DNA of 33,063 nt, from positions 1-33,063 of the forward strand of contig CATEYX010000063.1 of NCBI GenBank assembly GCA_949511925.1, in the 5' to 3' direction. The notes below the pieces were generated by a model. That model worked only from the letters and a program-made list of their open reading frames with translations, was not told where the DNA came from and ran no database searches. Each line of letters starts with the position of its first letter. The first letter of the stretch is position 1. Shown here piece by piece: positions 1 to 10,690 of this stretch. A program made the translations under genes and the position numbers. This DNA is from Cryomorphaceae bacterium. Its GTDB lineage: Bacteria; Bacteroidota; Bacteroidia; Flavobacteriales; BACL11.

Positions 1-113
1 CCTTTCATTTTATCAGTTAATTTAATGATGTATCAGAAATGTATCATTATTAAAGAATATTAGCACTTAATTTGTTCTTTATGCTAACTTTTAAATTAAT
101 AAAGATCTGGAAA

Positions 114-707
114 ATGAATAAAATTAAAAGACGAATCTTAAAGAAAATAACCACTGAAAAACAAGGTTTTATAATTCAGGGTTTAGAAGAAAATTCTTTA
201 CTTTCAAAAAAATTAGAATTAACCAATAGAAAAATTTCAACTATAATTTTTTCATTCATAATCTTTTTAATAATTTTTAATGTTGAAGGTTTTATTGCAG
301 AGTATAATTCTCCAAACTTTTACTTTGGAAAGTATTTTTTTAATCACATTTATTATGTTTTAATTTCATTATTTTTTTTAATATATTTTTTAATTGCTAG
401 AATTAATTACTATACAATAAAAATTGATAATCATTTAATCGACATTAAAATTTACCGAACTGTTATTGGTCTTTTGAAACCTAAAAGTCTCGTCAATGTT
501 TCTCATGAAATGCTCACGCATTTTTTCTTTTATAATAGATCCTTTTCATTCAATAAATCATTAATGTTAAAAATAAAAACTAATGATGAAGAAATAGTTA
601 AATTGAATTTTAATCTTTCATTTCTATCAAAAAAAGATGAACAAAAGATAAAAAGATTTTTAGAAAAAATAATTAAACAAAACAAATTAAAAGAAGATCT
701 TAAATAA
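114..707 (+). CDS. hypothetical two-TM membrane protein with a PH-like C-terminal region; paralog of the 5099-5590 product
   Basis: ORF 72-707; the first ATG with a plausible N-terminus is at 114 (MNKIKRR). Two hydrophobic segments followed by 'ARINYYTIKIDNHLIDIKIYRTVIGLLKPK', closely matched in the second ORF. Confidence 0.7.
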   Translation: MNKIKRRILKKITTEKQGFIIQGLEENSLLSKKLELTNRKISTIIFSFIIFLIIFNVEGFIAEYNSPNFYFGKYFFNHIYYVLISLFFLIYFLIARINYYTIKIDNHLIDIKIYRTVIGLLKPKSLVNVSHEMLTHFFFYNRSFSFNKSLMLKIKTNDEEIVKLNFNLSFLSKKDEQKIKRFLEKIIKQNKLKEDLK

Positions 708-761
708 AATTAGATGTTAGAGTATTCTTTTATTTAACAATAATTTTAATAAAATAAATTA

Positions 762-1814
762 ATGATTATTACATATTTAAATATTTTTTATTCTTTCATA
801 TCTGCATTGTTGATTTGCTATATTGCTATTCCAAAGCTTATATATTTTGCACTAAAATTAAAATTATTAGATACTGCAGGAGACAGGTCTTCTCATAAAG
901 TTAGTACACCTTTTTTTGGCGGTATTGCTATTTTTACTGGGGTTATTTGCTCATTATTATTTTGGTCAGATAATTTCGAAAATATTCAGTTCATTTTAGT
1001 AAGTATTTTAATTGTTTTTATTGTTGGTCTTATTGACGATTTACGAGCTATTTCAGCTTTCAAAAAGTTAATTGGTCAAATCTTAGCTACTTTAGTTTTA
1101 ATTTTTCTTGGTGATCTTCAAATTGATAGTATGCATGGGGTTTTAGGGGTGCATGATTTACCTATTTGGGCAAGTGTATCTTTTACTATTTTTGTCGTAA
1201 TTGTTATTATAAATGGGTTTAATTTAATTGATGGTATTGATGGTTTAGCAGGAGGGTTAGGCTTAATCTCTTCTCTTTCATTTGGAGTTATTGCTATAAT
1301 AATTGGTCAAGTAGATATAGCTTTAATTGCTTTTTCTTTATCGGGTGCTTTAGTTGGGTTTTTAAGGTTCAATATTTTTCCTGCCAGAATATTTATGGGT
1401 GATACGGGTTCTTTGGTTGTTGGAATGATTTTATCTGTTTTAGCAATTAATTGTATTAAATATGGACTAGTAAATGAAAACTATTCACTGCCTCAAATAG
1501 GACCTTTATTAGCAATCTCATTATTAGCAGTTCCGCTTTTTGATTCTTTGAGAGTTTTTATTGTTAGAGCAATTAATGGTAATGGAACTTTAACTGCAGC
1601 AAGAGATCATGTTCATCATGCCTTCATAGATTTAGGTGTTGGACATAAATACACTAGTTTAATATTGTTTAGCGTTTCAGCAATTATTATCGTACTTACT
1701 TATTTACTTATAAAGCTGAATATAAACATAAATATTAGTATTGCTGTATTAGCTGTGTTTAGCTATGCATTATGGCTTATTCCATACTATATGCTGAAAT
1801 CTAAATCAAAATAG
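762..1814 (+). CDS. WecA/MraY-family undecaprenyl-phosphate sugar-1-phosphate transferase
   Basis: Polytopic protein with family motifs: 'DRSSHKVSTPFFGG', 'GLIDDLRAISAFKKL', 'NGFNLIDGIDGLAGG', 'FMGDTGSLVVG', 'RDHVHHAFIDLG'. Confidence 0.9.
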   Translation: MIITYLNIFYSFISALLICYIAIPKLIYFALKLKLLDTAGDRSSHKVSTPFFGGIAIFTGVICSLLFWSDNFENIQFILVSILIVFIVGLIDDLRAISAFKKLIGQILATLVLIFLGDLQIDSMHGVLGVHDLPIWASVSFTIFVVIVIINGFNLIDGIDGLAGGLGLISSLSFGVIAIIIGQVDIALIAFSLSGALVGFLRFNIFPARIFMGDTGSLVVGMILSVLAINCIKYGLVNENYSLPQIGPLLAISLLAVPLFDSLRVFIVRAINGNGTLTAARDHVHHAFIDLGVGHKYTSLILFSVSAIIIVLTYLLIKLNININISIAVLAVFSYALWLIPYYMLKSKSK

Positions 1815-1945
1815 AATTTTTTGAATGAATGGGTTTTATTTTACTAGCACTTACCGTATTAATTTTGAATTTCATATTAAAACAGAGATAGTTGCTATTG
1901 CTAATTTTTAATTAAGTTACACTTCAATTAACACGCAACAATTTC

Positions 1946-1953
1946 TATCTTTG
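1946..1953 (+). promoter_or_regulatory. Bacteroidota -7 box TATCTTTG upstream of ychF
   Basis: Match to TAnnTTTG 21 nt upstream of the ATG at 1975. Confidence 0.5.
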
Positions 1954-1974
1954 CCAACCTTAAAAATAATAGTT

Positions 1975-3072
1975 ATGGCATTAAAATGTGGAATTGTAGG
2001 TTTACCAAATGTTGGAAAATCAACATTATTTAATTGTTTATCAAAAGCAAAAGCGCAGTCAGCAAATTTTCCTTTTTGTACTATTGAACCTAACGTTGGA
2101 ATTATGTCAGTGCCAGATGATAGACTAGAGGCTTTGTCGGCTATAGTAAATCCTGAAAGAGTAATGCCTACCACAGTTGAAATTGTTGATATTGCTGGCC
2201 TTGTGAAAGGAGCTAGTAAAGGTGAGGGTTTAGGAAATAAATTTTTAGGAAATATTAGAGAAACCAATGCCATAATACATGTGTTAAGGTGTTTTGATGA
2301 TGATAATATTATACATGTTGATGGTTCTGTTGACCCAGTAAGGGACAAAGAAACGATTGATATGGAATTGCAGTTAAAAGATTTGGAAGCGTTAGAAAAA
2401 TTGCGTGATAAAAATGTACGTACTGCAAAATCAGGCGATAAAGAAGGACAAAAAATATTAGCTACTTGTGAGAAATATATTGCTCATTTGGAATCAGGGA
2501 ATTCCGCAAGAAGTGTAGATGCTACTGAGGATGAACTAGAAATAATTGAAACGTTACAACTTATAACAGCAAAGCCTGTAATGTACATGTGTAATGTTGA
2601 TGAAGAGTCGGTAAAAACAGGTAACAAGCATGTAGCGGCAGTTAAAGAAGCTGTGAAAAATGAAGATGCTGAAGTGCTTTTAATCGCAACAGCTATTGAA
2701 GCTGAAATTGCAGAATTAGAAGATGTTGAAGAGCAGTTAATGTTTTTAGAAGAACTAGGCCTTGAAAAACCTGGGGTACACTATTTGATACAATCTACTT
2801 ATAAATTACTTAACCTACAAACTTACTTTACCGCAGGAGTAAAAGAAGTAAGAGCTTGGACAATAACGGAGGGTACTAAGGCACCACAAGCTGCAGCAGT
2901 AATCCATACTGATTTTGAAAAAGGATTTATTAGAGCTGAAGTAATGGCGTATAATGACTTTGTTACTTTAGGTTCCGAACAAGCGTGTAAGGATAATGGA
3001 AAGCTATCAGTTGAAGGAAAGGATTATGTAGTAAAAGATGGTGATATCATGCATTTCCGATTTAATGTCTAG
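1975..3072 (+). CDS. ychF: redox-regulated ATPase / OBG-type GTPase YchF
   Basis: 'MALKCGIVGLPNVGKSTLFNCLSKAKAQSANFPFCTIEPNVGI', NVDEE motif, C-terminal TGS-like domain 'GTKAPQAAAVIHTDFEKGFIRAEV'. The ORF track starts at TTG 1951; the ATG at 1975 is the likely start. Confidence 0.97.
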   Translation: MALKCGIVGLPNVGKSTLFNCLSKAKAQSANFPFCTIEPNVGIMSVPDDRLEALSAIVNPERVMPTTVEIVDIAGLVKGASKGEGLGNKFLGNIRETNAIIHVLRCFDDDNIIHVDGSVDPVRDKETIDMELQLKDLEALEKLRDKNVRTAKSGDKEGQKILATCEKYIAHLESGNSARSVDATEDELEIIETLQLITAKPVMYMCNVDEESVKTGNKHVAAVKEAVKNEDAEVLLIATAIEAEIAELEDVEEQLMFLEELGLEKPGVHYLIQSTYKLLNLQTYFTAGVKEVRAWTITEGTKAPQAAAVIHTDFEKGFIRAEVMAYNDFVTLGSEQACKDNGKLSVEGKDYVVKDGDIMHFRFNV

Positions 3073-3213
3073 TAAAAGCGATTCGTTTTAAATTTTAGAC
3101 CTTTTAATGTAATCCGTTTTTATAATCCAATTACCAAATAAACCTTAAATTCTCGGTTGAAAACCCTGTTAATAACGCATCTCTAGTTTTTTAAATTAAT
3201 TTCATTAGTGTTT

Positions 3214-3221
3214 TATATTTG
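3214..3221 (+). promoter_or_regulatory. -7 box TATATTTG upstream of parE
   Basis: Match to TAnnTTTG 37 nt upstream of the ATG at 3259. Confidence 0.45.
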
Positions 3222-3258
3222 CGCTCTATCATAATGATAGTTGTAAATAAGGATAAAA

Positions 3259-5106
3259 ATGGCTGAAGAAAATTATAATGAGGATAGTATCCGATCGCTT
3301 GATTGGAAGGAGCATATTCGATTACGCCCTGGAATGTATATTGGGAAAATGGGTAATGGTTCCTCACCTGATGATGGTGTTTACATACTTTTGAAAGAGG
3401 TGATTGACAACTCTGTTGATGAGTTTGTGATGGGAAATGGAAAGACTATTGAGGTTACCGTTAAGAATAATAAGCTCTCAGTTCGTGATTATGGTAGAGG
3501 AATTCCACTTGGAAAAGTAGTAGATTGTGTGTCAAAAATTAATACAGGAGCCAAGTACGATTCCAAAGTATTTAAAAAATCAGTTGGGCTTAATGGAGTA
3601 GGGACAAAGGCAGCTAATGCTCTTTCCTCTTATTTTCGTATTCGTTCTATCCGTGATGGGAAAAGTAAGTTAGTTGAGTTCGAGCAAGGAAACATCATAA
3701 ATGAAGAGCCAATACAAGAAAACAGCAGCAGAAAAGGTACTAAAGTAACCTTTATTCCTGATGAAGAACTGTTTGGGAAATACCGATTCATTAATGAGTA
3801 CATAGAGAAAATGATGTGGAATTATTGTTACCTTAACCCAGGGTTGACAATAATGTTTAATGGTGAAATTTTTTATTCTGAAAATGGACTGTTTGACCTT
3901 TTGGAACAACGAACAGATGCCGAAATGTTGTATCCAATTATTCACTTAAGAGGTGATGATATTGAAGTGGCAATTACGCATTGTAAAAATCAATATTCTG
4001 AGCAGTATTACTCTTTTGTTAACGGGCAACATACTGTTCAGGGAGGTACGCATCAAGTTGCTTTTAGGCAAGCATTGGCAAAAACTATAAGAGATTTTTA
4101 CGGTAAAAATTATGATGCTTCAGATATAAGGCAAGCGGTAAATGCAGCTGTTAGTATTAAAGTAATTGAACCTATATTCGAGTCTCAAACCAAAACCAAA
4201 CTGGGATCAACCGAAATGGAACCAGGTGGAGTAACGGTACTTACTTTTATTCAAGATTTTCTAAAAAAAGAATTGGATAATTATTTGCATAAAAACTCTG
4301 ATGTTGCTGATGCAATACAACAAAAAATACAAATAGCCGAACATGAGCGTAAAGCCATGGCAGGGATTAAGAAACTAGCAAGAGAAAGAGCAAAGAAGTC
4401 CAGTTTGCACAATAAAAAACTTAGGGATTGCAGGGTTCATTATAATGATCAAAAAAAAGAAAATAGAGCTGATTCAACTCTTTTTATTACTGAGGGTGAT
4501 TCGGCTTCTGGTTCCATTACCAAAACGCGTGATATCAAAACTCAAGCAGTGTTTAGTTTAAGAGGGAAACCCTTAAATTCTTTTGGGCTAAGTAAGAAGG
4601 TAGTGTACGAAAATGAGGAGTTTAATTTACTGCAAGCTGCCTTAAATATTGAGACAGGAATAGATGATTTGCGATACAATAAAATAGTAATTGCTACTGA
4701 TGCTGATGTTGATGGAATGCATATTCGCCTGTTATTAATTACTTTCTTCTTGCAGTTTTTTCCTGAATTAATAAAAGAAGGACATGTTTACATACTAGAA
4801 ACACCACTATTTAGGGTTCGAAATAAAAAGAAAACCTATTACTGTTATAACGAGCAAGAGCGTAAAGATGCAATTGCTGATATTGGTGTTAATGCTGAAA
4901 TTACTCGATTTAAAGGTTTGGGAGAAATATCGCCAAATGAATTTAAACATTTTATTGGTGAAAAAATGCGTCTGGATCCTGTAATACTAGGAAAAGATGT
5001 TACTATTCAGGATTTGTTAAAGTACTATATGGGTAAAAATACTAAAGAAAGACAGGATTTTATAATTGAGAATTTAAGAGTTGAAGAAGATATAATTGAT
5101 GTCTAG
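3259..5106 (+). CDS. parE: DNA topoisomerase IV subunit B (type IIA topoisomerase ATPase subunit)
   Basis: GHKL ATPase motifs '[10 protein letters not shown]', '[11 protein letters not shown]', '[14 protein letters not shown]'; TOPRIM '[12 protein letters not shown]', '[13 protein letters not shown]'. Confidence 0.93.
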   Translation: MAEENYNEDSIRSLDWKEHIRLRPGMYIGKMGNGSSPDDGVYILLKEVIDNSVDEFVMGNGKTIEVTVKNNKLSVRDYGRGIPLGKVVDCVSKINTGAKYDSKVFKKSVGLNGVGTKAANALSSYFRIRSIRDGKSKLVEFEQGNIINEEPIQENSSRKGTKVTFIPDEELFGKYRFINEYIEKMMWNYCYLNPGLTIMFNGEIFYSENGLFDLLEQRTDAEMLYPIIHLRGDDIEVAITHCKNQYSEQYYSFVNGQHTVQGGTHQVAFRQALAKTIRDFYGKNYDASDIRQAVNAAVSIKVIEPIFESQTKTKLGSTEMEPGGVTVLTFIQDFLKKELDNYLHKNSDVADAIQQKIQIAEHERKAMAGIKKLARERAKKSSLHNKKLRDCRVHYNDQKKENRADSTLFITEGDSASGSITKTRDIKTQAVFSLRGKPLNSFGLSKKVVYENEEFNLLQAALNIETGIDDLRYNKIVIATDADVDGMHIRLLLITFFLQFFPELIKEGHVYILETPLFRVRNKKKTYYCYNEQERKDAIADIGVNAEITRFKGLGEISPNEFKHFIGEKMRLDPVILGKDVTIQDLLKYYMGKNTKERQDFIIENLRVEEDIIDV

Positions 5107-5590
5107 AACAAATTTAATATCGACCAATAGGAAATTTACAATAGTTATTTTCTTAGTAATGCTTTTTTTAGTGCTGATTCCTCTATTAGCTTTTGTTATA
5201 GTATATGCTTTTCCTAATTTAGCTTTTGGAGATTATTTAATTAATAATATTGTTTATGTTTTTATTTCAACACTTGTTTTATTCTATTTTGTAATAGCTC
5301 GTATAAATTATTATACATTAGATATTGACTCTTATGTAATTGATATTAAAATTTATAGATCAGTTATTGGTGCTTTTAAGCCTAAAGATTACATTGATAT
5401 ATCTCATGATATGTTTGTAGATTTTTCTTTTTTTAATCGCTCTTTTTCATTTAATAAAACCTTAATGATAAAGATTGAGAATGATTCAGGAAAAAGAATA
5501 GTAAAGCGTTTTAATTTATCGTTTTTATCAGAAAATGAGGAACGTAGAATAAGTAAAGTTTTAAAAAAAATAATTGCAAAAAATAGCTAA
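5099..5590 (+). CDS. small membrane protein, PH-like; paralog of the 114-707 product
   Basis: ATG 5099 overlaps the parE 3' end (stop 5104-5106); the stop TAA 5588-5590 overlaps the parC ATG at 5590. '[30 protein letters not shown]...[17 protein letters not shown]' mirrors the first ORF. Confidence 0.8.
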   Translation: MSRTNLISTNRKFTIVIFLVMLFLVLIPLLAFVIVYAFPNLAFGDYLINNIVYVFISTLVLFYFVIARINYYTLDIDSYVIDIKIYRSVIGAFKPKDYIDISHDMFVDFSFFNRSFSFNKTLMIKIENDSGKRIVKRFNLSFLSENEERRISKVLKKIIAKNS

Positions 5591-8313
5591 TGGAAGAAGA
5601 TGGAATTGCAAATAGCAATGAAGGTGAGCAGGAAGTGATTCACCTTTCAGGAATGTACCAAAACTGGTTTTTGGACTATGCATCCTATGTAATACTTGAG
5701 CGTGCTGTACCTCATGTTTATGATGGATTGAAACCTGTACAAAGGCGTATTCTTCATTCTTTAAAGGAATTAGATGATGGTAGGTATCATAAGGTAGCCA
5801 ATGTAATTGGTCATACTATGAAATACCATCCTCACGGTGATGCCTCAATTGGTGATGCTATGGTGCAAGTTGGGCAAAAGGAATTGCTACTGGACATGCA
5901 AGGAAACTGGGGGAATACTGCTACAGGAGATAGGGCAGCAGCACCTAGGTATATTGAGGTACGTTTAACTCCCTTTGCATTGGATGTTGTTTACAATAAA
6001 AAAATAACAAAATGGTCATCTTCTTATGACGGTAGAGGGAAAGAACCACAAACCTTACCTGTTAAATTTCCGCTACTATTAGCACATGGTGTTGAGGGTA
6101 TTGCTGTTGGGCTTTCTACAAAAATTTTGCCTCATAATTTCAATGAACTAATTGATGCTTCTATAAAAGTATTAAAAGGAATAAAACCTAAAATATATCC
6201 TGATTTTTTAACAGGAGGTTCAGCCGATTTTAGTCAATATAATGATGGGAAAAGAGGAGGTAAAGTAAGGGTTAGAGCAAAAATATTTCAAGAAGATAAG
6301 AACACACTTATTATCTCAGAATTACCTTTTTCTACTACCACCACTTCATTGATTAACTCTATACTTAAAGCAAACGAGAAAGGGAAAATTAAGATAAAAA
6401 AGGTAGAAGATAATACGGCTGAACATGTAGAGATTGCAATTACTATTCCTCCTGGTATTTCACCTGATAAAACTATAGATGCTTTATATCGTTTTACTGA
6501 TTGTGAGATTTCTGTTTCTCCACTTTCATGTGTTATTGAGGACAATACACCAAAATTTTTGGGTATCTCTGAAATACTAAAACAGTCTACTGATCACACG
6601 CTTAATTTATTAAAGCAAGAGTTAGAAGTAAACTTGAATGAATTACAAGAAAAATGGCATCATTCATCATTAGAGCGTATTTTTATTGAAAACAGAATTT
6701 ATCATAAGATAGAAGAGCTGGATAATTGGAGTGAGATTATTAGTACAATTCATACTGAACTGAAACTATTTGCAAAGTATTTATTGCGTGCAGTAACGGA
6801 TGAGGATGTAGAGAGATTAACAGAAATAAAGATTAAGAAAATAACTAAGTTTGACATTAATAAAGCAAAAGAAGAGTTATTGAAATTGGAAGATAGGATA
6901 GCTGAAATAAAAGGATGCTTAGCTAACCTTACTGATTATGCTATTGACTATTTCAAAAATCTGAAAAAGAAATATGGCAAAGGAAAAGAGCGTAAAACTG
7001 AAATAAAGATTTTTGAAAGCATTGATGCAACAAAAGTAGTTGTGGCAAATAAAAAGCTTTATATAAATAAGGAAGAAGGTTTTATAGGTACCGCTATGAG
7101 AAAGGACGAGTTTGTTTGTGACTGTTCTGATATTGATGATATAATAGTATTCCGAAAAAATGGTGTAATGCAGGTGGTAAAGGTGGATAATAAGGTGTTT
7201 GTAGGTAAAGATATTATCTATTGTGCAGTCTTTAAAAAGAAAGATGAACGTACAATTTATAACATGATTTATAAAGATGGTGCTTCAGAAAACACTATGA
7301 TGAAGCGCTTTCCTGTCACATCAATTACTAGAGGAAAGGATTATAATTTAACCAAGTCCGAGAAAGGAAGTAAAGTAATCTATTTTACAGCTAACCCCAA
7401 TGGAGAGGCTGAAACAGTAACCGTACATCTAAAAAAGTTAGCTAAACTAAAAACCTTAAAAATTGATATTGATTTTTCATCATTATCCATTAAAGGCAAG
7501 GGTGCAGGAGGAAATATTGTTTCAAAAAATTCTATACGAAAAATTGAACTTAAATCAGAAGGTCTATCTACTCTTTCTGCTCGTAAGATATGGTTTGATG
7601 ATAATGTGCAAAGGCTAAATGTTGAAGGTAGAGGTGATTTGCTAGGAGCTTTTAAAGCGCAAGATAAAATATTGACGATTAAGCAAAGTGGGGAGTTGGA
7701 ATTAAAGTCTTTTGATATTAGTAATCATTTTGATGAGGATATGATTTTAATAGAACAGAATAATGTCAAAAAGCCAGTTACTGCTATCTATTTTGATGGA
7801 ATAAAAAAGGACCACTATGTAAAACGATTTTTAGTTGAAAATACTATGAGTAAGTTTAGTTTTATAACTGAACATGAGGAAAGTTTACTTGAGTTAGTAA
7901 GTACTGATTGGAGGCCTCAGGTAGAATTAATTTTTCATAAGGAAAAAGGAAAAGACAGACAAACAGAAATAATTAATCTGGAGGATTTTATTAGTGTAAA
8001 AGGAGAAAAAGCTTTGGGAAACAAACTAACTTCCAAAAAGATAAAAGAGATTAATTTATTAGATCCATTGCCTTACACTGAGATTATTGATATTGAAGAG
8101 GAAGAATTAGTTTCTGATGATATTGATATTGGACAGGAGGAAGTAGTTGCTGAGGTTATTGAGCAAGAAACTGTTGATGAGGTTACTGAGGAAATAATAG
8201 ATGATGTTACCACTGAGGTTGAACTGAATATAACAAATGAATCAGTTGAACAGATAACGCCAGAAAAAAAGGATGATAACGATACTGAAGGACAGATTAC
8301 ACTAGATTTATAA
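5590..8313 (+). CDS. parC: DNA topoisomerase IV subunit A
   Basis: 'SYVILERAVPHVYDGLKPVQRRILHSL', 'HPHGDASIGDAMVQ', catalytic-region 'GDRAAAPRYIEVRLT', long C-terminal region with an acidic tail. Confidence 0.93.
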   Translation: MEEDGIANSNEGEQEVIHLSGMYQNWFLDYASYVILERAVPHVYDGLKPVQRRILHSLKELDDGRYHKVANVIGHTMKYHPHGDASIGDAMVQVGQKELLLDMQGNWGNTATGDRAAAPRYIEVRLTPFALDVVYNKKITKWSSSYDGRGKEPQTLPVKFPLLLAHGVEGIAVGLSTKILPHNFNELIDASIKVLKGIKPKIYPDFLTGGSADFSQYNDGKRGGKVRVRAKIFQEDKNTLIISELPFSTTTTSLINSILKANEKGKIKIKKVEDNTAEHVEIAITIPPGISPDKTIDALYRFTDCEISVSPLSCVIEDNTPKFLGISEILKQSTDHTLNLLKQELEVNLNELQEKWHHSSLERIFIENRIYHKIEELDNWSEIISTIHTELKLFAKYLLRAVTDEDVERLTEIKIKKITKFDINKAKEELLKLEDRIAEIKGCLANLTDYAIDYFKNLKKKYGKGKERKTEIKIFESIDATKVVVANKKLYINKEEGFIGTAMRKDEFVCDCSDIDDIIVFRKNGVMQVVKVDNKVFVGKDIIYCAVFKKKDERTIYNMIYKDGASENTMMKRFPVTSITRGKDYNLTKSEKGSKVIYFTANPNGEAETVTVHLKKLAKLKTLKIDIDFSSLSIKGKGAGGNIVSKNSIRKIELKSEGLSTLSARKIWFDDNVQRLNVEGRGDLLGAFKAQDKILTIKQSGELELKSFDISNHFDEDMILIEQNNVKKPVTAIYFDGIKKDHYVKRFLVENTMSKFSFITEHEESLLELVSTDWRPQVELIFHKEKGKDRQTEIINLEDFISVKGEKALGNKLTSKKIKEINLLDPLPYTEIIDIEEEELVSDDIDIGQEEVVAEVIEQETVDEVTEEIIDDVTTEVELNITNESVEQITPEKKDDNDTEGQITLDL

Positions 8314-8365
8314 TTGAACGCATAAGATGAAAAATCTCCTACTTTAAATAAAAAGGAATTTCTTT

Positions 8366-8373
8366 TATCTTTG
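8366..8373 (+). promoter_or_regulatory. -7 box TATCTTTG upstream of the tagged secreted-protein cluster
   Basis: Match to TAnnTTTG 15 nt upstream of the ATG at 8389. Confidence 0.5.
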
Positions 8374-8388
8374 CAAAAAAAACGAGAA

Positions 8389-10689
8389 ATGAAAAGAATT
8401 TTATTTGTGTTAATGATGCCATTAATGGTATTAGGGCAAAGCAGTTTTAACTTAGGTTTAATAGGTAGTTATGAATGGTCTTCAACAGAGGGTAGTGATA
8501 TTTGGGGTTGGGTTGATCCTGTTGATGGTGCAGAATATGCATTGGTTGGGCTTAATGATGGTTTCGCTTGTGTTGACGTTTCTAATCCATCAAATCCTGT
8601 TCAGGAATTCTATATATCAGATATTAATTCCACTTGGAGAGATGTAAAGACTTGGGGGAATTATGCCTACATAACTACTGAGGCTGATGCTGGTTTATTA
8701 ATTGTTGATTTGACAGATATGACAGGAGCTACTTATTGGCATGTTAGCATCTTCACTAACCCTGCAAATGGAAGTTCTGTAGAGTTTACTGCTGCTCATA
8801 ATTTATATATTGATGAAAATGGAATCTGCTATATTTTTGGAGCTTCTTCAGCAACTGGTGGAAGTCCTTCTGATGGAGCTATCTTTTTGGATGTAGCTGC
8901 TAATGCTACTGCACCTGATTATTTAGGGGAATGGGACGATCAATACATACATGACGGAATGGTTAGGGGAGATACTATGTATGCTGGTTGTATTTATGCA
9001 GGTGAGTTATTTGTTGTGGATGTAAGTGACAAGAATAATCCTAGTACATTAGGAACTCATAGTACGCCAAATGCCTTTACACATAATGCTTGGATAAGTG
9101 CTGATGGTGATTTTGTGTTTACTACTGATGAAAAATCAGATGCTTATTTAGCAGCATATGATATTACAAATATCAATAACATACAAGAAGTAGATAGAAT
9201 TCAATCTAATGCAGGAGAGCTGTCAATACCGCATAACACTCATGTTGATGGCAATTTTTTAATTACTTCTTACTATCGTGATGGTACGACTGTGCATGAT
9301 ATTACCCATCCTAGTAACATAATTCAAGTTGCTTACTATGATTCATATATAGGTTCTGGAAATGGTTTTGATGGTTGCTGGGGGACTTATCCTTTTTTTC
9401 CTTCTGGAAATATAATTTCATCAGAAATAAATAGTAGTGCTAACCAATCAGCAAAACTAATGATTTACGAAAGAGGTTTTGTTCAGGCTTGTTATTTGGA
9501 AGGAAATGTAACAGATGCAGCAAATGGAAATAACCTTAGTGGTGCAAGTATTGAAATATTAAATACTGTATTATTGAATAATTCATCTTCTAACCTATTA
9601 GGTGAGTATGTAAGTGGTACGGCTAATGCAGCAACTTATGATGTTGTATTTTCAAAACCAGGCTATTTAGCTGATACTTTGTCTGCGAGTTTAACAAATG
9701 GAGTTATTACTATTTTGGATGCTGCGCTTCAACCTTTAGTTTCCTTTAATGCTGGAGGTATGGTAGTTGATGTTTCTGGAAATGGAATTGCTAGTGCCGA
9801 AGTAGTTATTTTTAATACTGACTTTACTTTCAATGCGACAACTGATGCAAATGGTAATTATACTATCAATAATATGTATGAAGGAAATTATGAAGTTATA
9901 TCTGGACTTTGGGGATATATTACTTCTTGTAACAATGAATATATTATGCCTTCAATAATCAATACTATTACTTTAGAACAAGGATATTATGATGATTTTA
10001 CTTTTGATTTTGGTTGGACTGTAAGTGGGGGTGTAACCTCAGCAAATGATGGGATATGGGAAAGAGGATTTCCTGAAGGAACTAGTGATCAAGGAGTGAA
10101 TTATAATCCAGACGGAGATATTAGTGGAGATTGTACTGATTTTGCTTATGTAACGGGTTTACTTGCAGGTGGACAAATTGGGGATAATGATGTGGATGAC
10201 TTTAATACTATACTAACTTCTCCAATTTTTGATTTAAGTGCAAATCAAATTCATTATATTAATTATTCTTCATGGTTTCAAAATAATTTTCCATGGGGCG
10301 GAGCGCCTAATGATAGTTTAACTATTAGCATTTCAAATGGAAGTACTATTAGTGTATTGGAAACAATTACTAGTAATTCTCCAAATTTAGGACAATGGAA
10401 TTATAATTCTTTGGATATTTCACAATATTTAACACCTACAGCTACTATGCAGTTAATTATTGAGACAGCTGATTGGGATGCGTTAGGAGGGCATTGGGTT
10501 GAAGGTGGTTTTGATGAGTTTTCGATAACAAATGCACCAAATGCTATAGCTGATGAATCAATTCATGAAAAAGGAAAACTAATAAAAATTGTTGATGTAT
10601 TAGGAAGAAAAATAATTGAATCAAATAACTCTCCTTCGTTTTACATTTATGAAAACGGAAGTGTAGAAAAACACCTTATAGTTGAATAA
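8389..10689 (+). CDS. secreted LVIVD / choice-of-anchor B-type protein with carboxypeptidase-regulatory-like domains and a C-terminal tag
   Basis: Signal peptide 'MKRILFVLMMPLMVLGQS'; LVIVD-like repeats 'ALVGLNDGFACVDVSNPSNPV', 'GLLIVDLTD', 'ELFVVDVSDKNNPSTLGTH'; CarboxypepD_reg-like 'GNVTDAANGNNLSGASIEI'; C-terminus 'KLIKIVDVLGRKIIESNNSPSFYIYENGSVEKHLIVE'. The ORF track starts at TTG 8371. Confidence 0.85.
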   Translation: MKRILFVLMMPLMVLGQSSFNLGLIGSYEWSSTEGSDIWGWVDPVDGAEYALVGLNDGFACVDVSNPSNPVQEFYISDINSTWRDVKTWGNYAYITTEADAGLLIVDLTDMTGATYWHVSIFTNPANGSSVEFTAAHNLYIDENGICYIFGASSATGGSPSDGAIFLDVAANATAPDYLGEWDDQYIHDGMVRGDTMYAGCIYAGELFVVDVSDKNNPSTLGTHSTPNAFTHNAWISADGDFVFTTDEKSDAYLAAYDITNINNIQEVDRIQSNAGELSIPHNTHVDGNFLITSYYRDGTTVHDITHPSNIIQVAYYDSYIGSGNGFDGCWGTYPFFPSGNIISSEINSSANQSAKLMIYERGFVQACYLEGNVTDAANGNNLSGASIEILNTVLLNNSSSNLLGEYVSGTANAATYDVVFSKPGYLADTLSASLTNGVITILDAALQPLVSFNAGGMVVDVSGNGIASAEVVIFNTDFTFNATTDANGNYTINNMYEGNYEVISGLWGYITSCNNEYIMPSIINTITLEQGYYDDFTFDFGWTVSGGVTSANDGIWERGFPEGTSDQGVNYNPDGDISGDCTDFAYVTGLLAGGQIGDNDVDDFNTILTSPIFDLSANQIHYINYSSWFQNNFPWGGAPNDSLTISISNGSTISVLETITSNSPNLGQWNYNSLDISQYLTPTATMQLIIETADWDALGGHWVEGGFDEFSITNAPNAIADESIHEKGKLIKIVDVLGRKIIESNNSPSFYIYENGSVEKHLIVE

Positions 10690-10690
10690 T

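Noticed and set aside
1917-2348. 143-aa minus-strand ORF
   Set aside because: Antisense to the well-supported ychF coding sequence; shadow ORF.
3670-3945. 91-aa minus-strand ORF inside parE
   Set aside because: Fully overlaps conserved ParE codons; no independent support.
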